A stretch of DNA of 64,000 nt from Hyphomicrobiales bacterium (GCA_017305925.1 JAFKJW010000185.1:27543-91542); one strand, 5' to 3'. Shown: positions 43,632-53,100, counted from the first letter of the stretch. A program made the numbers and translations. Notes: generated by a model from the letters alone, not told the origin.

Positions 43632-44795
43632 TCAGATGATGCCCTCTTCGGGGAGCCGCGTGCCGTCAATCAGGCGCTTCCAGCCGAAGCGCGTGAGATC
43701 GATGGTCTCGTAACCGCCGGCGAGGATGAGTTCCGCCATGGCGCGCCCGCATCCGGGCGCATGCATGAGACCATGGCCGGAGAAGCCGGCAAGCATGTGG
43801 AAATTGACGAGACCACCGGCACCCGGCCCGATGATCACGTTGCCGTCGAAATCGTTCTGATCGTAGAGGCCGGGGAGTGTGTTCCTGCATTTCGTGCGCT
43901 CGAACTGCGGGAAGCGATGCGCCAGCGCCGGCCAGACCACATTGTCGAAATAGTCGTGGTCGACCTCGAAATTGTAGCCGCGGGGCTCGGCGAGCGTCGG
44001 CACGCCGCCGGAATAGCCCCTGCCCTCCGGCCGGAAGGCGAGACGCTCCGGGTCCTTCAGGTACGGCAGCGGCTCGATTTGCTCCTCGGACTCGAAATAG
44101 TGCTCGAAGCGGCGAAGCGGCTCGATCGGCACGTCGATGTCGAGCATGGCGCAGATTTCCTTTGCCCAGGCGCCCGCCGCATTGACGAAATGCATCGCCT
44201 CGACACGCGCCCCCGACTTCAATATCGCGGCCACCACGGCGCTTCCCCGGCGCTCCAGGCCGGTCACCTCGTCGGCCAGATATTCGACCCCCATCGACCT
44301 CGCCTTCCTGCGGAAGCCCATCAGCACGCTGTGCGGGTCGAGCCAGCCGTCGTCGGGAGAGTGGACGGCGGCGCCGAGGTCCTCCACGTTCATCGACGGA
44401 AACTTGTGCTTCAGTTCGTCCGGCTCGAGCCAGACGACGTTGCATCCCAATCTCTGCTCGGTCTCTAAATTGCGCTTCAGCATCTCGCGAGCCGACGGCG
44501 GCACGATGAACAGATAGCCGTTCTTCCTGAGCCCGATCCCGGCCTTGGCGCCGTCGACAGCCATCGTGTCGGCGAAAGAGTCGAAGAAGGAAATGCTGAA
44601 GTTCGACAGCTCGATGTTCTCCGGCAGGGAGAAGAGGCGCCGTATCCCTCCCGAGGCCCTTGGCGTGGAGGCAAGGCCGTAAGCCGGATCCCGCTCGGCC
44701 ACGGTCACCTCGGCGCCGGGCGACCTGAGCTTCAAGAAATAGGCGACCGCCGATCCGATCGCACCCCCGCCGATAATCAAAATGTCGGTCTTCAC
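43632..44795 (-). CDS. FAD-dependent oxidoreductase (DAO family)
   Basis: 387 residues. Dinucleotide motif ILIIGGGAIGSAVAYFLK, then VAERDPAYGLASTPRASGGIRRLF, where the GIRR stretch is common in sarcosine and dimethylglycine-type oxidases, VNAAGAWAKEIC and the C-terminal FAD loop LAGFSGHGLMHAPG. The GTG at 44795 has GAGGGAG ahead and fits the family start; the frame upstream is not homologous. Last gene of the three-gene operon; 40 bp after the reductase. Substrate unknown, probably a secondary or D-amino acid. Confidence 0.87.
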   Translation of the reverse strand: MKTDILIIGGGAIGSAVAYFLKLRSPGAEVTVAERDPAYGLASTPRASGGIRRLFSLPENIELSNFSISFFDSFADTMAVDGAKAGIGLRKNGYLFIVPPSAREMLKRNLETEQRLGCNVVWLEPDELKHKFPSMNVEDLGAAVHSPDDGWLDPHSVLMGFRRKARSMGVEYLADEVTGLERRGSAVVAAILKSGARVEAMHFVNAAGAWAKEICAMLDIDVPIEPLRRFEHYFESEEQIEPLPYLKDPERLAFRPEGRGYSGGVPTLAEPRGYNFEVDHDYFDNVVWPALAHRFPQFERTKCRNTLPGLYDQNDFDGNVIIGPGAGGLVNFHMLAGFSGHGLMHAPGCGRAMAELILAGGYETIDLTRFGWKRLIDGTRLPEEGII

Positions 44796-44835
44796 GTCTT
44801 CTCCCTCGAATTCGCCCGCTTTCGGCCCGGAGCGT

Positions 44836-45618
44836 TCAGGCACGGCCCCGCGCCTTGGCGATCCGCTCGGCCACGGCATCCATTGCCACCGTCAGCGCCC
44901 GCAAGCCGCCTTCCCGCCGAAAGCGCTCATGCATCTGCTCGTTGAGTCCGCCGGCGGTGCTGTGTTCCATGCGCAAGTCCTCAAAACTCTTTTCGGGCGC
45001 CGCGACGGCGCTGCCCGCCAGGCCGTGGAAGAAGGGCGCGAGATAGGCCCTTGCCTTGTCGGCGGGCACATCGGCGGCGTTCAGCCATTGCGCGCAGGTC
45101 TCGGCGAAGCCGAAATAGGCGCCCATCAGCCCGCCGGCGACGGCGAAGGCATCGAATTCGTCGACCGTATCGCAATCGATCACGGTGCCGAGCTCGCCGA
45201 AAATCCGGTCCAGCACGGCCGAAGCCGGATACACCACGGTCACGCCGCGCAACTCCGCCACGAAAGGCAAGGGAACTGCACGAGAAAGTTCGACATCGGC
45301 GCCGATCCATTGCCGAAGCGTCGGAATAGGGATCGTGGCGATCAGGCTCGCCACGATCGTGCCGGGGGTGAAGGACAAAGGGCGCACCACCTCTTCCGCG
45401 ATCTGCGGGCGTACCGCGAGGAAGACGACATCGCATGCGCTGACCACGTCCTGGTTGTCGCTTGCGACGCGCACCAGCGGCGACAGCGCGGCAAGACGGG
45501 CGGACCTGGCCTCGGAACGCGGGGAGACGACGATCTCTTCGATCGTGAACTCCGCCCTGAGCAGGCCGGTAACGATCGCCTCGGTGATGACGCCGGTGCC
45601 GACGAACCCGATCCGCAT
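44836..45618 (-). CDS. pyrroline-5-carboxylate reductase-family protein
   Basis: 260 residues, similar in length and layout to ProC. It starts MRIGFVGTGVITEAIVTGLL, a variant of the usual GxGNMxxA dinucleotide motif, then has SPRSEARSARL in the NADP-binding loop and FLAVRPQIAEEVV. The C-terminal dimer domain includes STAGGLNEQMHERF, replacing the family's SPGGTTIEGL. It may reduce a cyclic imine made by one of the flanking FAD enzymes. Its ATG overlaps the upstream FAD oxidoreductase stop by one base (TGATG). Confidence 0.82.
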   Translation of the reverse strand: MRIGFVGTGVITEAIVTGLLRAEFTIEEIVVSPRSEARSARLAALSPLVRVASDNQDVVSACDVVFLAVRPQIAEEVVRPLSFTPGTIVASLIATIPIPTLRQWIGADVELSRAVPLPFVAELRGVTVVYPASAVLDRIFGELGTVIDCDTVDEFDAFAVAGGLMGAYFGFAETCAQWLNAADVPADKARAYLAPFFHGLAGSAVAAPEKSFEDLRMEHSTAGGLNEQMHERFRREGGLRALTVAMDAVAERIAKARGRA

Positions 45619-46997
45619 CAGAGCACGCCCTTGCTCTGGAGGCCCGTCAGTTCCGCCATGAAGGCCGGATCGCGGTAGCGCTCAAGGCCAAGCCTGGAGG
45701 CATAGGGAGCGGTATCCGTCTCCATGATCCGATCCGCACAGATCAGGCCTGTGGTGCAGGCGGCCATGGTGCCGAAGCCGGACAGCGCACCGGCCACGAA
45801 CGCGCCCGGCGTCGCGGTCGGCCCGATCAGCGGCCAGTTCTCCTTCGTCATGGTGTAATAGCCGCCATAGTGACGGGCACCGCGCGGCAGGCGGCCGACA
45901 TAGGCCCTCAGCGCGGGCTGGAGCCGGCTGGCTGCCCGCAGCACGATGTCGGGGAAATGGTCGTCGGCGGGCTCCGGCCCGTGCGGATCGCCGGCGTGCT
46001 CGTTGAAGGCCCAGCCGAGCTTGATCCACTTGCCGCCCTCCGCCCCGTCCGGACGGCAATGGATGCCGCCGGCGATGAATTGCGTCAGTCTCGCGGCGGC
46101 CGGATCCTCGGCCAGGATGGCGCGCTCCTCTTCGGTCCAGTCCAGAACCTGCCCGTCGAGATCGATGGTGAAGGGCAGGTTGCGGGGTACCGCCCCTTCA
46201 TGATCCTCGAAGGAAATCTTCTGCTGGTAGACGCAGCGAACCGGCAGATCTTCACCCAGGAGCCGCGCCACGTCTGCGAAGAACGGGCCGGCGGCATTCA
46301 CCACCCGGTCGGCCCGAACCTGGCGAGCCGCATCCGGGGCAGCGATCGAAAGTACGAACGGCGCTACCTTTTCGATGCCGACGACCTCGCCGCGGATCAG
46401 CCGTCCGCCTGCGGATCTGACGGCCTCCAGCATATACTGGCCAAGCTGCTGGCCGCTGATCGAACCCGCGCGGCGGATGTGGAGCACAGTCCCCACATCC
46501 TCGGCGAAGGTTGGAAATGTCCGCCGTATCAGAGCGCGGTCGCAGAGCACATCCACCCCTTCGGGCGCGTCCTCCCAGGCTGCCGAAAAGGCCGGCCTGT
46601 AAGTCGAGTGCGGGCCGGCGCCCTTATGGACGCGGATGGATTTTTCGCCTTGACCGGCATAGCCGCGATAGAGGTCCTCGATGAGATCGGCCGGGTCGTC
46701 CCTGCGCGTCGCCAGCGCATAGCCGCGCCGCGTCATGGCGATGCGGTTTCCGCTCTCGCGCGCAATCTCCTCCATCAGCCCGATGCTGTCGTCCGTAAAG
46801 GCCGTCATCACCGGATGCGGCCACCAGTTGCGGTAGTTTTCGCCCGACTGCGCCGAGGTGAAGCTCATGGGATCGCGCGGGTCGACCAGCGCGATCCGTG
46901 ACACGCCGTGTTTCCTGACGAGGTAATAGGCAACGGCAAGGCCGATATTGCCTGCGCCGATTACCGCGACATCGACGTCATCCCCGCTCGGGTTCAT
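45618..46997 (-). CDS. FAD-dependent oxidoreductase (DAO family, long form)
   Basis: 459 residues, about 70 longer than the other two copies. Dinucleotide motif VAVIGAGNIGLAVAYYLV, next ALVDPRDPMSFTSAQSGENYRNWWPH, VVNAAGPFFADVARLLG and the C-terminal GALSGFGTMAACTTG. The middle contains an insert with a Trp/Asp-rich region. It is the first gene of the operon and has the dyad at 47062-47083 65 bp upstream. The operon (two DAO-type oxidases around a ProC-like reductase) probably degrades a cyclic or N-substituted amino acid. Confidence 0.87.
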   Translation of the reverse strand: MNPSGDDVDVAVIGAGNIGLAVAYYLVRKHGVSRIALVDPRDPMSFTSAQSGENYRNWWPHPVMTAFTDDSIGLMEEIARESGNRIAMTRRGYALATRRDDPADLIEDLYRGYAGQGEKSIRVHKGAGPHSTYRPAFSAAWEDAPEGVDVLCDRALIRRTFPTFAEDVGTVLHIRRAGSISGQQLGQYMLEAVRSAGGRLIRGEVVGIEKVAPFVLSIAAPDAARQVRADRVVNAAGPFFADVARLLGEDLPVRCVYQQKISFEDHEGAVPRNLPFTIDLDGQVLDWTEEERAILAEDPAAARLTQFIAGGIHCRPDGAEGGKWIKLGWAFNEHAGDPHGPEPADDHFPDIVLRAASRLQPALRAYVGRLPRGARHYGGYYTMTKENWPLIGPTATPGAFVAGALSGFGTMAACTTGLICADRIMETDTAPYASRLGLERYRDPAFMAELTGLQSKGVL

Positions 46998-47061
46998 CCT
47001 GGCTCCCTTTCACGGACTGGGCGGCGACGCCGGCATGAAACCGGCCTTCGATCGGCAAAGT

Positions 47062-47083
47062 ATGCGATATGTTATTATTGCAT
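47062..47083. promoter_or_regulatory. GntR operator-like dyad before the FAD oxidoreductase operon
   Basis: ATGCGAT-N8-ATTGCAT, one mismatch from the perfect dyad at 42853-42874 and with the same spacing. It lies 65-86 bp upstream of the operon start at 46997. Around it the DNA is strongly AT-rich (47058-47112). Confidence 0.62.
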
Positions 47084-47149
47084 ATTATCTATTACATGTT
47101 TTATACACAATACCGGAACCGGCACAAACAGGAAATTGCCGGGCTTTTG

Positions 47150-47450
47150 CGGCGAGGCGGCGGGGCTCATCCAATCCCGCGAGGGAGAAATCGCCCGCAC
47201 GCTGGCCATGGAAAACGGCAAGTCGCTGCGGGAAGCCGAGGGCGAACTGCAATTCTGCGCTGACGCCACGCGTTGGTATGCGGAGGAAGGCAAGCGCGCC
47301 TACGGCCGTGTCACCCCCCGCGCGCAGTCCGGATGTAAGGCCGATGGCGCTGAAGGAACCCGTCGGGCCGGCGCTGGGATTCGCGGCATCGAAGATCTCG
47401 ACGCCTATTTCAGGACCAAAATGGTGCCTGACAAACGTATCTGAGGCCGG
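47150..47450 (+). pseudogene. aldehyde dehydrogenase remnant (frameshifted, 5' and 3' ends missing)
   Basis: The translation AAGLIQSREGEIARTLAMEN, then GKSLREAEGELQFCADATRW and YAEEGKRAYGR, is the standard N-terminal part of a succinate-semialdehyde/NAD-dependent aldehyde dehydrogenase. After GRVTP the match moves to a neighbouring frame (RPMALKEPVGPALGF), and near 47440 a GFTG-like fragment may be part of the oxidised cofactor motif. No start codon, catalytic Cys or C-terminus remains. A decayed gene. Confidence 0.72.
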
Positions 47451-47579
47451 ATTTACCGGGTTCTGGCGATGCGACCCTTTTTGCAGGGAAGAGATGGGCC
47501 AACCGGATCGTCATCTTAAAACCCGCTTTCGTGAAGCAGGCGGGAAAGTCCGGTTTTTCGATCCTTCCAGGCTTTATAC

Positions 47580-48704
47580 TCAAAGCGCAGCGGTCAGAAC
47601 TTTGACGATCCTGTCCTGGGTGCCTTCGTCCAGATAGGGATGCATCGGCAGCGACAATACGCGCCCGGCCGCGTCGTCGGTGCTGGGCATGCCTGCCGGG
47701 TCGGACGGGAACATGTTGTAGGCTGTCTGTCTGTGGAGCGGGTTCGGGTAATAGATCGCGGTCGGTATCCCCTCATCGTTCAACGCAGCTTGCACCCGGG
47801 CGCGCGCTTCGCGGTCGGCCAGGCGGATGGTATATTGTGCCCAGACAGAGCTGTAGCCGACCGGAACGGTGGGAACCCCGACGTGATTGGCGAGCAGCTC
47901 ATTGTAGCGCATCGCGACAACGTCGCGCGCCTTGATCTCGTCGGCGTAAATCGACAGCTTGACCAGCAGGATGGCTGCCTGCACCGTGTCCAGCCGGCTG
48001 TTCATGCCGATGCGGATGTTGTCGTATTTGTCCGAACCCTTACCGTGTATGCGATAGGAATCGAGCAGCGCCGCCAGTTCGTCATCGTCCGTGAAGATCG
48101 CCCCGCCGTCGCCGTAGCAGCCCAGCGGCTTGGCCGGGAAGAAGGATGTCGTGGTGATATCGCCGAACGAACCCGTCATCTTGCCTTCAATCGTGCCGCC
48201 AAACCCTTGGGCGCTGTCGCAGACGACCTTCAGTCCCGCATCGTCGGCAACCTTCTGGATCGCCGGCATATCGGCGGGAAGGCCGAACAGATCAACGGGA
48301 ATCACCACGCGAGGCCTGAGGTTCCGCTTCCTCGCATCGGCGATGCAGCGCTTCAGGCTCCCGATGTCCAGATTGTAGGTGTCGGCGTCGATGTCGACGA
48401 AAAAGGGTGTCGCGCCGAGGCCGGGAACCACTTCGGCCGTTGCAGCGAAGGTGAAGGACGGCACGAAGACAGCGTCGCCATCGCCCACCCCCAGCGCCAT
48501 CAGCGCCAGTTCAAGCGCATCGGTGCCGTTGGCGCAGCCCAGCGCATGCTTGGCGCCGCAGAAATTTGCGATTTCCCTCTCGAACTGCTGGACCTGCGGG
48601 CCCATTACATAAGCGCCGCCGTCCAGGACCCGGCCGATCGCCGCGTCCAGCTCGCCACGGATGCGCGCCTGCTGCGCCTTCAGGTCGATGAATGCCATTG
48701 CCAT
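47580..48704 (-). CDS. DegT/DnrJ/EryC1/StrS-family sugar aminotransferase
   Basis: 374 residues, PLP enzyme that adds an amino group to a keto sugar nucleotide for polysaccharide or glycan synthesis. Seen: GGAYVMGPQVQQFE, GCANGTDALELAL, the PLP Asp in VCDSAQGFG and the PLP Lys192 in FFPAKPLGCYGDGG, NSRLDTVQAA. The start has GAGG ahead of ATG 48704. WbpE/WecE-like enzymes make UDP-amino sugars. It opens the exopolysaccharide section. Confidence 0.9.
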   Translation of the reverse strand: MAMAFIDLKAQQARIRGELDAAIGRVLDGGAYVMGPQVQQFEREIANFCGAKHALGCANGTDALELALMALGVGDGDAVFVPSFTFAATAEVVPGLGATPFFVDIDADTYNLDIGSLKRCIADARKRNLRPRVVIPVDLFGLPADMPAIQKVADDAGLKVVCDSAQGFGGTIEGKMTGSFGDITTTSFFPAKPLGCYGDGGAIFTDDDELAALLDSYRIHGKGSDKYDNIRIGMNSRLDTVQAAILLVKLSIYADEIKARDVVAMRYNELLANHVGVPTVPVGYSSVWAQYTIRLADREARARVQAALNDEGIPTAIYYPNPLHRQTAYNMFPSDPAGMPSTDDAAGRVLSLPMHPYLDEGTQDRIVKVLTAAL

Positions 48705-49110
48705 GGGGGAGCCTCGTACGGATCAAGCGAACGCGGCACGAACAACGTGCCGACGCGCCCGGTCTAGCGGGGCCGGCATACTATTCCATGCAAATTTCAT
48801 TGCGCGCGGAAACGTTATGTCAGAACCCCTCTTCGAGGCAAAGGGTCGTCCCAGGATAGGATCGCCGCCTGGAGGGAGGGGCTCCTTGACTGAAGACACG
48901 GACGCGAAGCGCGGCGCCGCATATCGAGGAGTGGCTTTTCTCCCTGGATCGTCCTCGGCCACAAGCCCAGCCAGCCGATCGTCAGGACGAAAGAACTCCG
49001 GCGACCGGCCGGTCTTATTCTCGCGCGTCCTGCGACATGATCGAACAAAGCGGCCGATCGCCAATTCGCAAGACGGCCTTTTCAGGCCCATCCAGCCTGG
49101 ACAGGCAGCC
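48705..49110. other. 406-bp gap, no gene seen
   Basis: Between the sugar aminotransferase and the Wzz-like gene. Open frames exist on both strands (minus 48723-49091, plus across 48661-49221), but neither shows a recognisable domain, a ribosome-binding site or family-like start. Possibly promoter and degenerate sequence. Confidence 0.5.
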
Positions 49111-50538
49111 TCAGGCTCGGACTTCTTCCCTGCGCGCCGTCATCCCACCCGGACTGAAGAAGATGGCGTAGGCAGCCGCCAGGAAGAACCCCAGAAGCGC
49201 CAGGAAAGCCGTCAGCACTAGATAGCGGATGTCTATCAGGCCCCCTGCGGTCCGCGGGCTTGTAAGCGAGCGATAGAGAGCGCCCGAACGATCCTCCGCC
49301 CGCGCCCGCGCAGCCTCCAGAAGCTGGTTGTAGGCCTCCGTCAAGGTCAGGTAGCCCTCATAGGACTGCTGCACGAAGTCCTGCGTGATCTCCTGGGCGT
49401 CTATGGCTGGGCGGGCGATCTCGAGGCGTCGCTTGATGCTCGAGATTTGCGCACCGGCATCTTGGCGCTTGTTCAGAAGCTCCTTCAGGTACTCGGCATT
49501 GGATGCCTTTTCGGCCAACCCGACGATCTGCGAAAGCGCGCTGGCATCGACCTGGATGCCCGTCGAAGGCGCACCCTGACCGGACGACTGGGCCGGCTCC
49601 GTATGCGTCCAGCTCGTCTGAAACATCTGCAATTTTCTGATGGACTCGTCTATATTGGAAATCTGCTCGTTGAGCTGGTCGATACGCAGTTGCTGATCGC
49701 GCAAATAAATATGCGAGACAACGGAATCATTGCCGACGTAGCTGGCAAAGATCGGAGTTGAATAGACGTCGCGGTACAACTCAAGCCTTTGAAGAATATC
49801 TTGCGCCGTGGCGCCCTGCTTGTCCTGCACGGAACTGAGACGGTTGTCGTTGCTGATCGCGGTCAGGCCGCGATTGATTTCGGCCAGATTGGCATCGATC
49901 GACAGAACGCCCGTCGTGCTGCGGAACGCCTCGACAGGGACCTTGGGAATGGAGGCGGCGAGGCTCTGCGAGACAAGCGTCCGAAACTGCTGCGTGTATA
50001 CCTCGGTCCACGCCGCCGGCAACGCCAAGGCGATCTCCACGCCCTTCGATTTACTCAGACCCATCGCGTCATAGTCGATATCAAGACGAATCGTGCTGCC
50101 GACAGTCGCTGCCAATTGCTGGCCGAAGGCAGTGTTCAAGGCTTCGATATCAGCCTGGGTGAGATTTTTGGCGGCCAAACGGTCCCGATAAAGCCTCTCG
50201 ACGCCCGCCGCGACCGGATTGTCATGAACGGCGAGAATGTTCTTGGCCAGATCGATGTCCTGCGGCAGCTTCAAACGGCTGCGCAGATTGTCGAGCACGG
50301 GCCGGGAAACGATATCTCCCGGCTGAAACGTCGCTCCGTTCGGATATCTCGAGTTTTCGATGGTGTTCAGGCTGATGTAATAGATCAGCGGCCGAGGTGC
50401 GGCGAAACTGACCCAGGCAGTAATCGTCAGGCCCAGCAAAAGGCCGAGAACCGGCAAGGCGATGACAAGTCCCCGCAACCTCCACAGTCGGCCTAGAATA
50501 TCACCTATGGAAATTGTGCCGGGTTCTTCTTCGGTCAT
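49111..50538 (-). CDS. Wzz-like polysaccharide chain-length/co-polymerase protein
   Basis: 475 residues with one helix near the N-terminus (LRGLVIALPVLGLLLGLTIT) and one near the C-terminus (YLVLTAFLALLGFFLAAAYA), bracketing a long mostly helical periplasmic part with coiled coil (LRDQQLRIDQLNEQISNIDE). This is the polysaccharide co-polymerase (PCP/Wzz) architecture. No cytoplasmic kinase domain is attached. It sets chain length for O-antigen or exopolysaccharide. It is 406 bp upstream of the sugar aminotransferase in the same direction. Confidence 0.78.
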   Translation of the reverse strand: MTEEEPGTISIGDILGRLWRLRGLVIALPVLGLLLGLTITAWVSFAAPRPLIYYISLNTIENSRYPNGATFQPGDIVSRPVLDNLRSRLKLPQDIDLAKNILAVHDNPVAAGVERLYRDRLAAKNLTQADIEALNTAFGQQLAATVGSTIRLDIDYDAMGLSKSKGVEIALALPAAWTEVYTQQFRTLVSQSLAASIPKVPVEAFRSTTGVLSIDANLAEINRGLTAISNDNRLSSVQDKQGATAQDILQRLELYRDVYSTPIFASYVGNDSVVSHIYLRDQQLRIDQLNEQISNIDESIRKLQMFQTSWTHTEPAQSSGQGAPSTGIQVDASALSQIVGLAEKASNAEYLKELLNKRQDAGAQISSIKRRLEIARPAIDAQEITQDFVQQSYEGYLTLTEAYNQLLEAARARAEDRSGALYRSLTSPRTAGGLIDIRYLVLTAFLALLGFFLAAAYAIFFSPGGMTARREEVRA

Positions 50539-50696
50539 ACTGGCCTCAGTTCGTTAAAATCCGGGGCTGTCTGCCCCACGCACTCCTTTTTGTCAAAGAA
50601 GTTTATGAGGAAGCCATGCCACGGCCTGCGTGGCTCGCTCCCCGCTTCGAGACCTCCTGCCGACGCTCCGCAATCGCGCCGAGCACTCGACCGGAC

Positions 50697-51988
50697 TTAC
50701 ACCGCGCCTCTTCCGACGCCATACACCTTCACGCCATGCCTTGCCGCGATGGACGGATCGTAGAGGTTCCTGCCATCGAAAATCACCGGCTCCCCGAGTG
50801 CGGCCTTGATCGCCTCGAAGTTCGGCGCGCGAAAGCTCGTCCATTCCGTCACCACCGCCAGCGCGTCCGCGCCCTTCAGCGCCGCGGCCTGGTTTTCGCA
50901 AAGCGCGAGATCGTCCCGCTCGCCGTAGATCCTGCGGCACTCGTCCATCGCCTTGGGATCGTAGGCCCGTATCCTGGCGCCGACCTGCCAGAGCGCCTCC
51001 ATGAGCACGCGCGAGGGGGCCTCGCGCATGTCGTCCGTCTCCGGCTTGAAGGCAAGCCCCCAGAGCGCGAAGGTTCGGCCCACTATGGCGCCGTTGAAAT
51101 GCGTCATGATCTTGTCGAACAGATAAAGCTTCTGCCGCTCGTTGCGGGTCTCGACTGCCTTGAGAGGCAAGGGATCGAAGCCGGTCGCCGCGGACGTGTG
51201 GATCAGCGCCTTCACTAGATGAAGTGGTAGCCGATGCGCGGATCGGCGCCTATGCCGTGGCGCACATGCTCGATGTCGGCACCCAGCCGGTCCGCCAGAT
51301 TGGCCATCTCGTTCATGAAACTTATCTTGGCGGCAAGCATCGCGTTGGCCGCGTACTTCGTGAGCTCGGCGCTTCGAACGCCCATCACGATGATCTTCTC
51401 GTGGTTGCGGTTGAAGGGCGCGTAGAGTTCGCGCAACGCCTCTTCGGCCGCCGCGCTGTCGGTGCCGATGATGATGCGGTCGGGGCGCCTGCAGTCCGCT
51501 ACCGCCGAGCCCTCCTTGAGAAACTCCGGATTGGAGGCGACGTCGAATGTCAGGTCTTCGCGGCCGCGCTCCCTGAGCCGCCGCGCGATGGTCGCGCGCA
51601 CCTTGTCGCCCGTGCCGACCGGTACGGTCGATTTGACCACCACGGTCTTATGTTCCTCCATGTGGGCCGCGATGGCGTCGGCCACCGCCAGCACATATTT
51701 GAGGTTGGCCGAGCCGTCCTCGTCAGGCGGCGTACCCACCGCGATGAACTGCAACCCGCCGTGCTGCACGCCTTCGGCGGCATCGGTGGTGAAGCGGAGC
51801 CGGCCGGCTGCGGAATTTTCCCGCACCAGCTTTTCCAGGCCGGGCTCATAGATCGAAACCTCTCCGCGCCTCAGCCGCTCCACCTTGGCGGCATCGACGT
51901 CGACGCAGACCACGTCCGAGCCGACATCCGCCAGAGCCGCGGCCTGCACAAGGCCGACATAGCCCGTTCCGAAAATCGTCACCAGCAC
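50697..51988 (-). pseudogene. ugd: UDP-glucose 6-dehydrogenase, disrupted by a deletion
   Basis: Two frames together make Ugd. The first (51988 to stop 51215) begins [20 protein letters not shown] and runs to DPRIGYHFI. The second (from GTG at 51215 to 50697) continues KALIHTSAATGFDPLPLKAV to the end. The residues normally between them, YPGCGYGGSCFPKD(V) with the active-site Cys, are absent: about 40 bp are missing at 51215, which shifts the frame and makes TAG. The stop and the next GTG overlap as TAGTG, but the product lacks the catalytic Cys and cannot oxidise UDP-glucose. The start GTG 51988 has GGAGAGG ahead. Confidence 0.85.
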
Positions 51989-52320
51989 TGGGTTCGCCTC
52001 TCCGTTCCATGATCTCTTTTGCCATGACGGCGAGCGTCGGCTCCAGCCGCCGTTGAACCATTTCCCGGCCGGTGGCAATCCCTCGAAGACGACGCTCTCC
52101 TTCCCGCCCCGCGCGCCTGGCTCGATCCCGGTTTCGACGGCACGGCTTCTCCCGGATATATGAAGGGACGGGCTGCCCGCCAGGCTCTCCACAGAGAGCG
52201 GCAGAGCGCGCCAGCAGTCGGCGCGCGCCTATACTGCCTGCCTTGTGGCGCTCTTGATGCTTGAAAGATCACGCTATAGGGGGGTACAGTAACGGTTGCC
52301 CATCGGATTTTGACTATCGA
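51989..52320. other. 332-bp divergent control gap
   Basis: Between the disrupted ugd (minus) and the CapD-like gene (plus). It probably holds both promoters. No dyad or conserved element was seen; open frames across it lack any family match. A GGGGGG-run stands at about 52280. Confidence 0.4.
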
Positions 52321-53100
52321 ATGAGATATCATCTCTCCAGGCGCGTGCATCTGCTCCGCATCATGGCGCTCGGACTTGACGTTGGCGTCGCTGTCGCCGC
52401 TTTCCTTCTGGCCTACATGACGGCACATGGGACCTACGGCGTCGCCATGGTCCCCGGAATTCTTGACAAGTCGATCGGCTTCGCCGCCATATCGCTCACC
52501 TTCCTGATCATCTTTTCCGTGCATCGCGGCTCTTGGCGGTACGTCTCCATTCCGGACCTCGTGGCCATCATCAAGGCAGGAGCGGCCTCCGTTCTCGTCT
52601 ATACGATGGTGGCATTCGTGCTGACGCGCGGATCGAACGTTCCACGCTCCGTCCCGATCCTGTGCTTCCTCTACATGGTCGCCGGCATGTCGTCCCTGCG
52701 GCTGCTCTATCGCCTATACAGGGAAAGAACCGTCGCGGCGCCCAGCCCGGTCTATCCTCTGAGGCCCGGAAGGCGCAACATCCTGCTCTATGGGCTGAAC
52801 GACAACGCCGAAAGCTTCATCCGGGCGATCCGCCGCGGCGGCAAGAGCATGTTCAACGTCGTCGGCATCCTGGACGACAATATCTTCAATCAGGTCAGGA
52901 CCGTGCAGGGCGTCAGGGTGCTCGGGAACTTCGCGTCGCTCCGGCAAGCCGTGGAAGGACTGGAGCGAAGCGGCCGCAAGGTCTCGGAACTGGTCATCAC
53001 GGAAGGATCGCCCAGCCGGGAGCGGCTTATCGAGGTCGTCGAGCTGGCGGCCAGCATCGGCCTCAAGGCCTCCCCGACCTCAGGGACGTCGCCCAGATGA
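52321..53100 (+). CDS. N-terminal half of a CapD/FlaA1-like nucleotide-sugar epimerase/dehydratase (split gene)
   Basis: 259 residues covering the membrane part (four helices between about residues 10 and 120, e.g. RIMALGLDVGVAVAAFLLAY) and the first Rossmann-like domain (RRNILLYGLNDNAESFIRAI). In intact PglF/WbpM/CapD-type proteins a linker and a second, catalytic SDR domain follow. Here the frame ends in SPTSGTSPR and TGA soon after GLKA, where homologues read ASRLPDL. The downstream frame has LPDLRDVAQ directly after that point, so a small deletion broke the reading frame. No clear ribosome-binding site before ATG 52321. Confidence 0.75.
   Translation: MRYHLSRRVHLLRIMALGLDVGVAVAAFLLAYMTAHGTYGVAMVPGILDKSIGFAAISLTFLIIFSVHRGSWRYVSIPDLVAIIKAGAASVLVYTMVAFVLTRGSNVPRSVPILCFLYMVAGMSSLRLLYRLYRERTVAAPSPVYPLRPGRRNILLYGLNDNAESFIRAIRRGGKSMFNVVGILDDNIFNQVRTVQGVRVLGNFASLRQAVEGLERSGRKVSELVITEGSPSRERLIEVVELAASIGLKASPTSGTSPR

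Noticed and set aside
48723-49091. 122-codon minus-strand frame upstream of the sugar aminotransferase
   Set aside because: No family, no hydrophobic or domain pattern, no ribosome-binding site.
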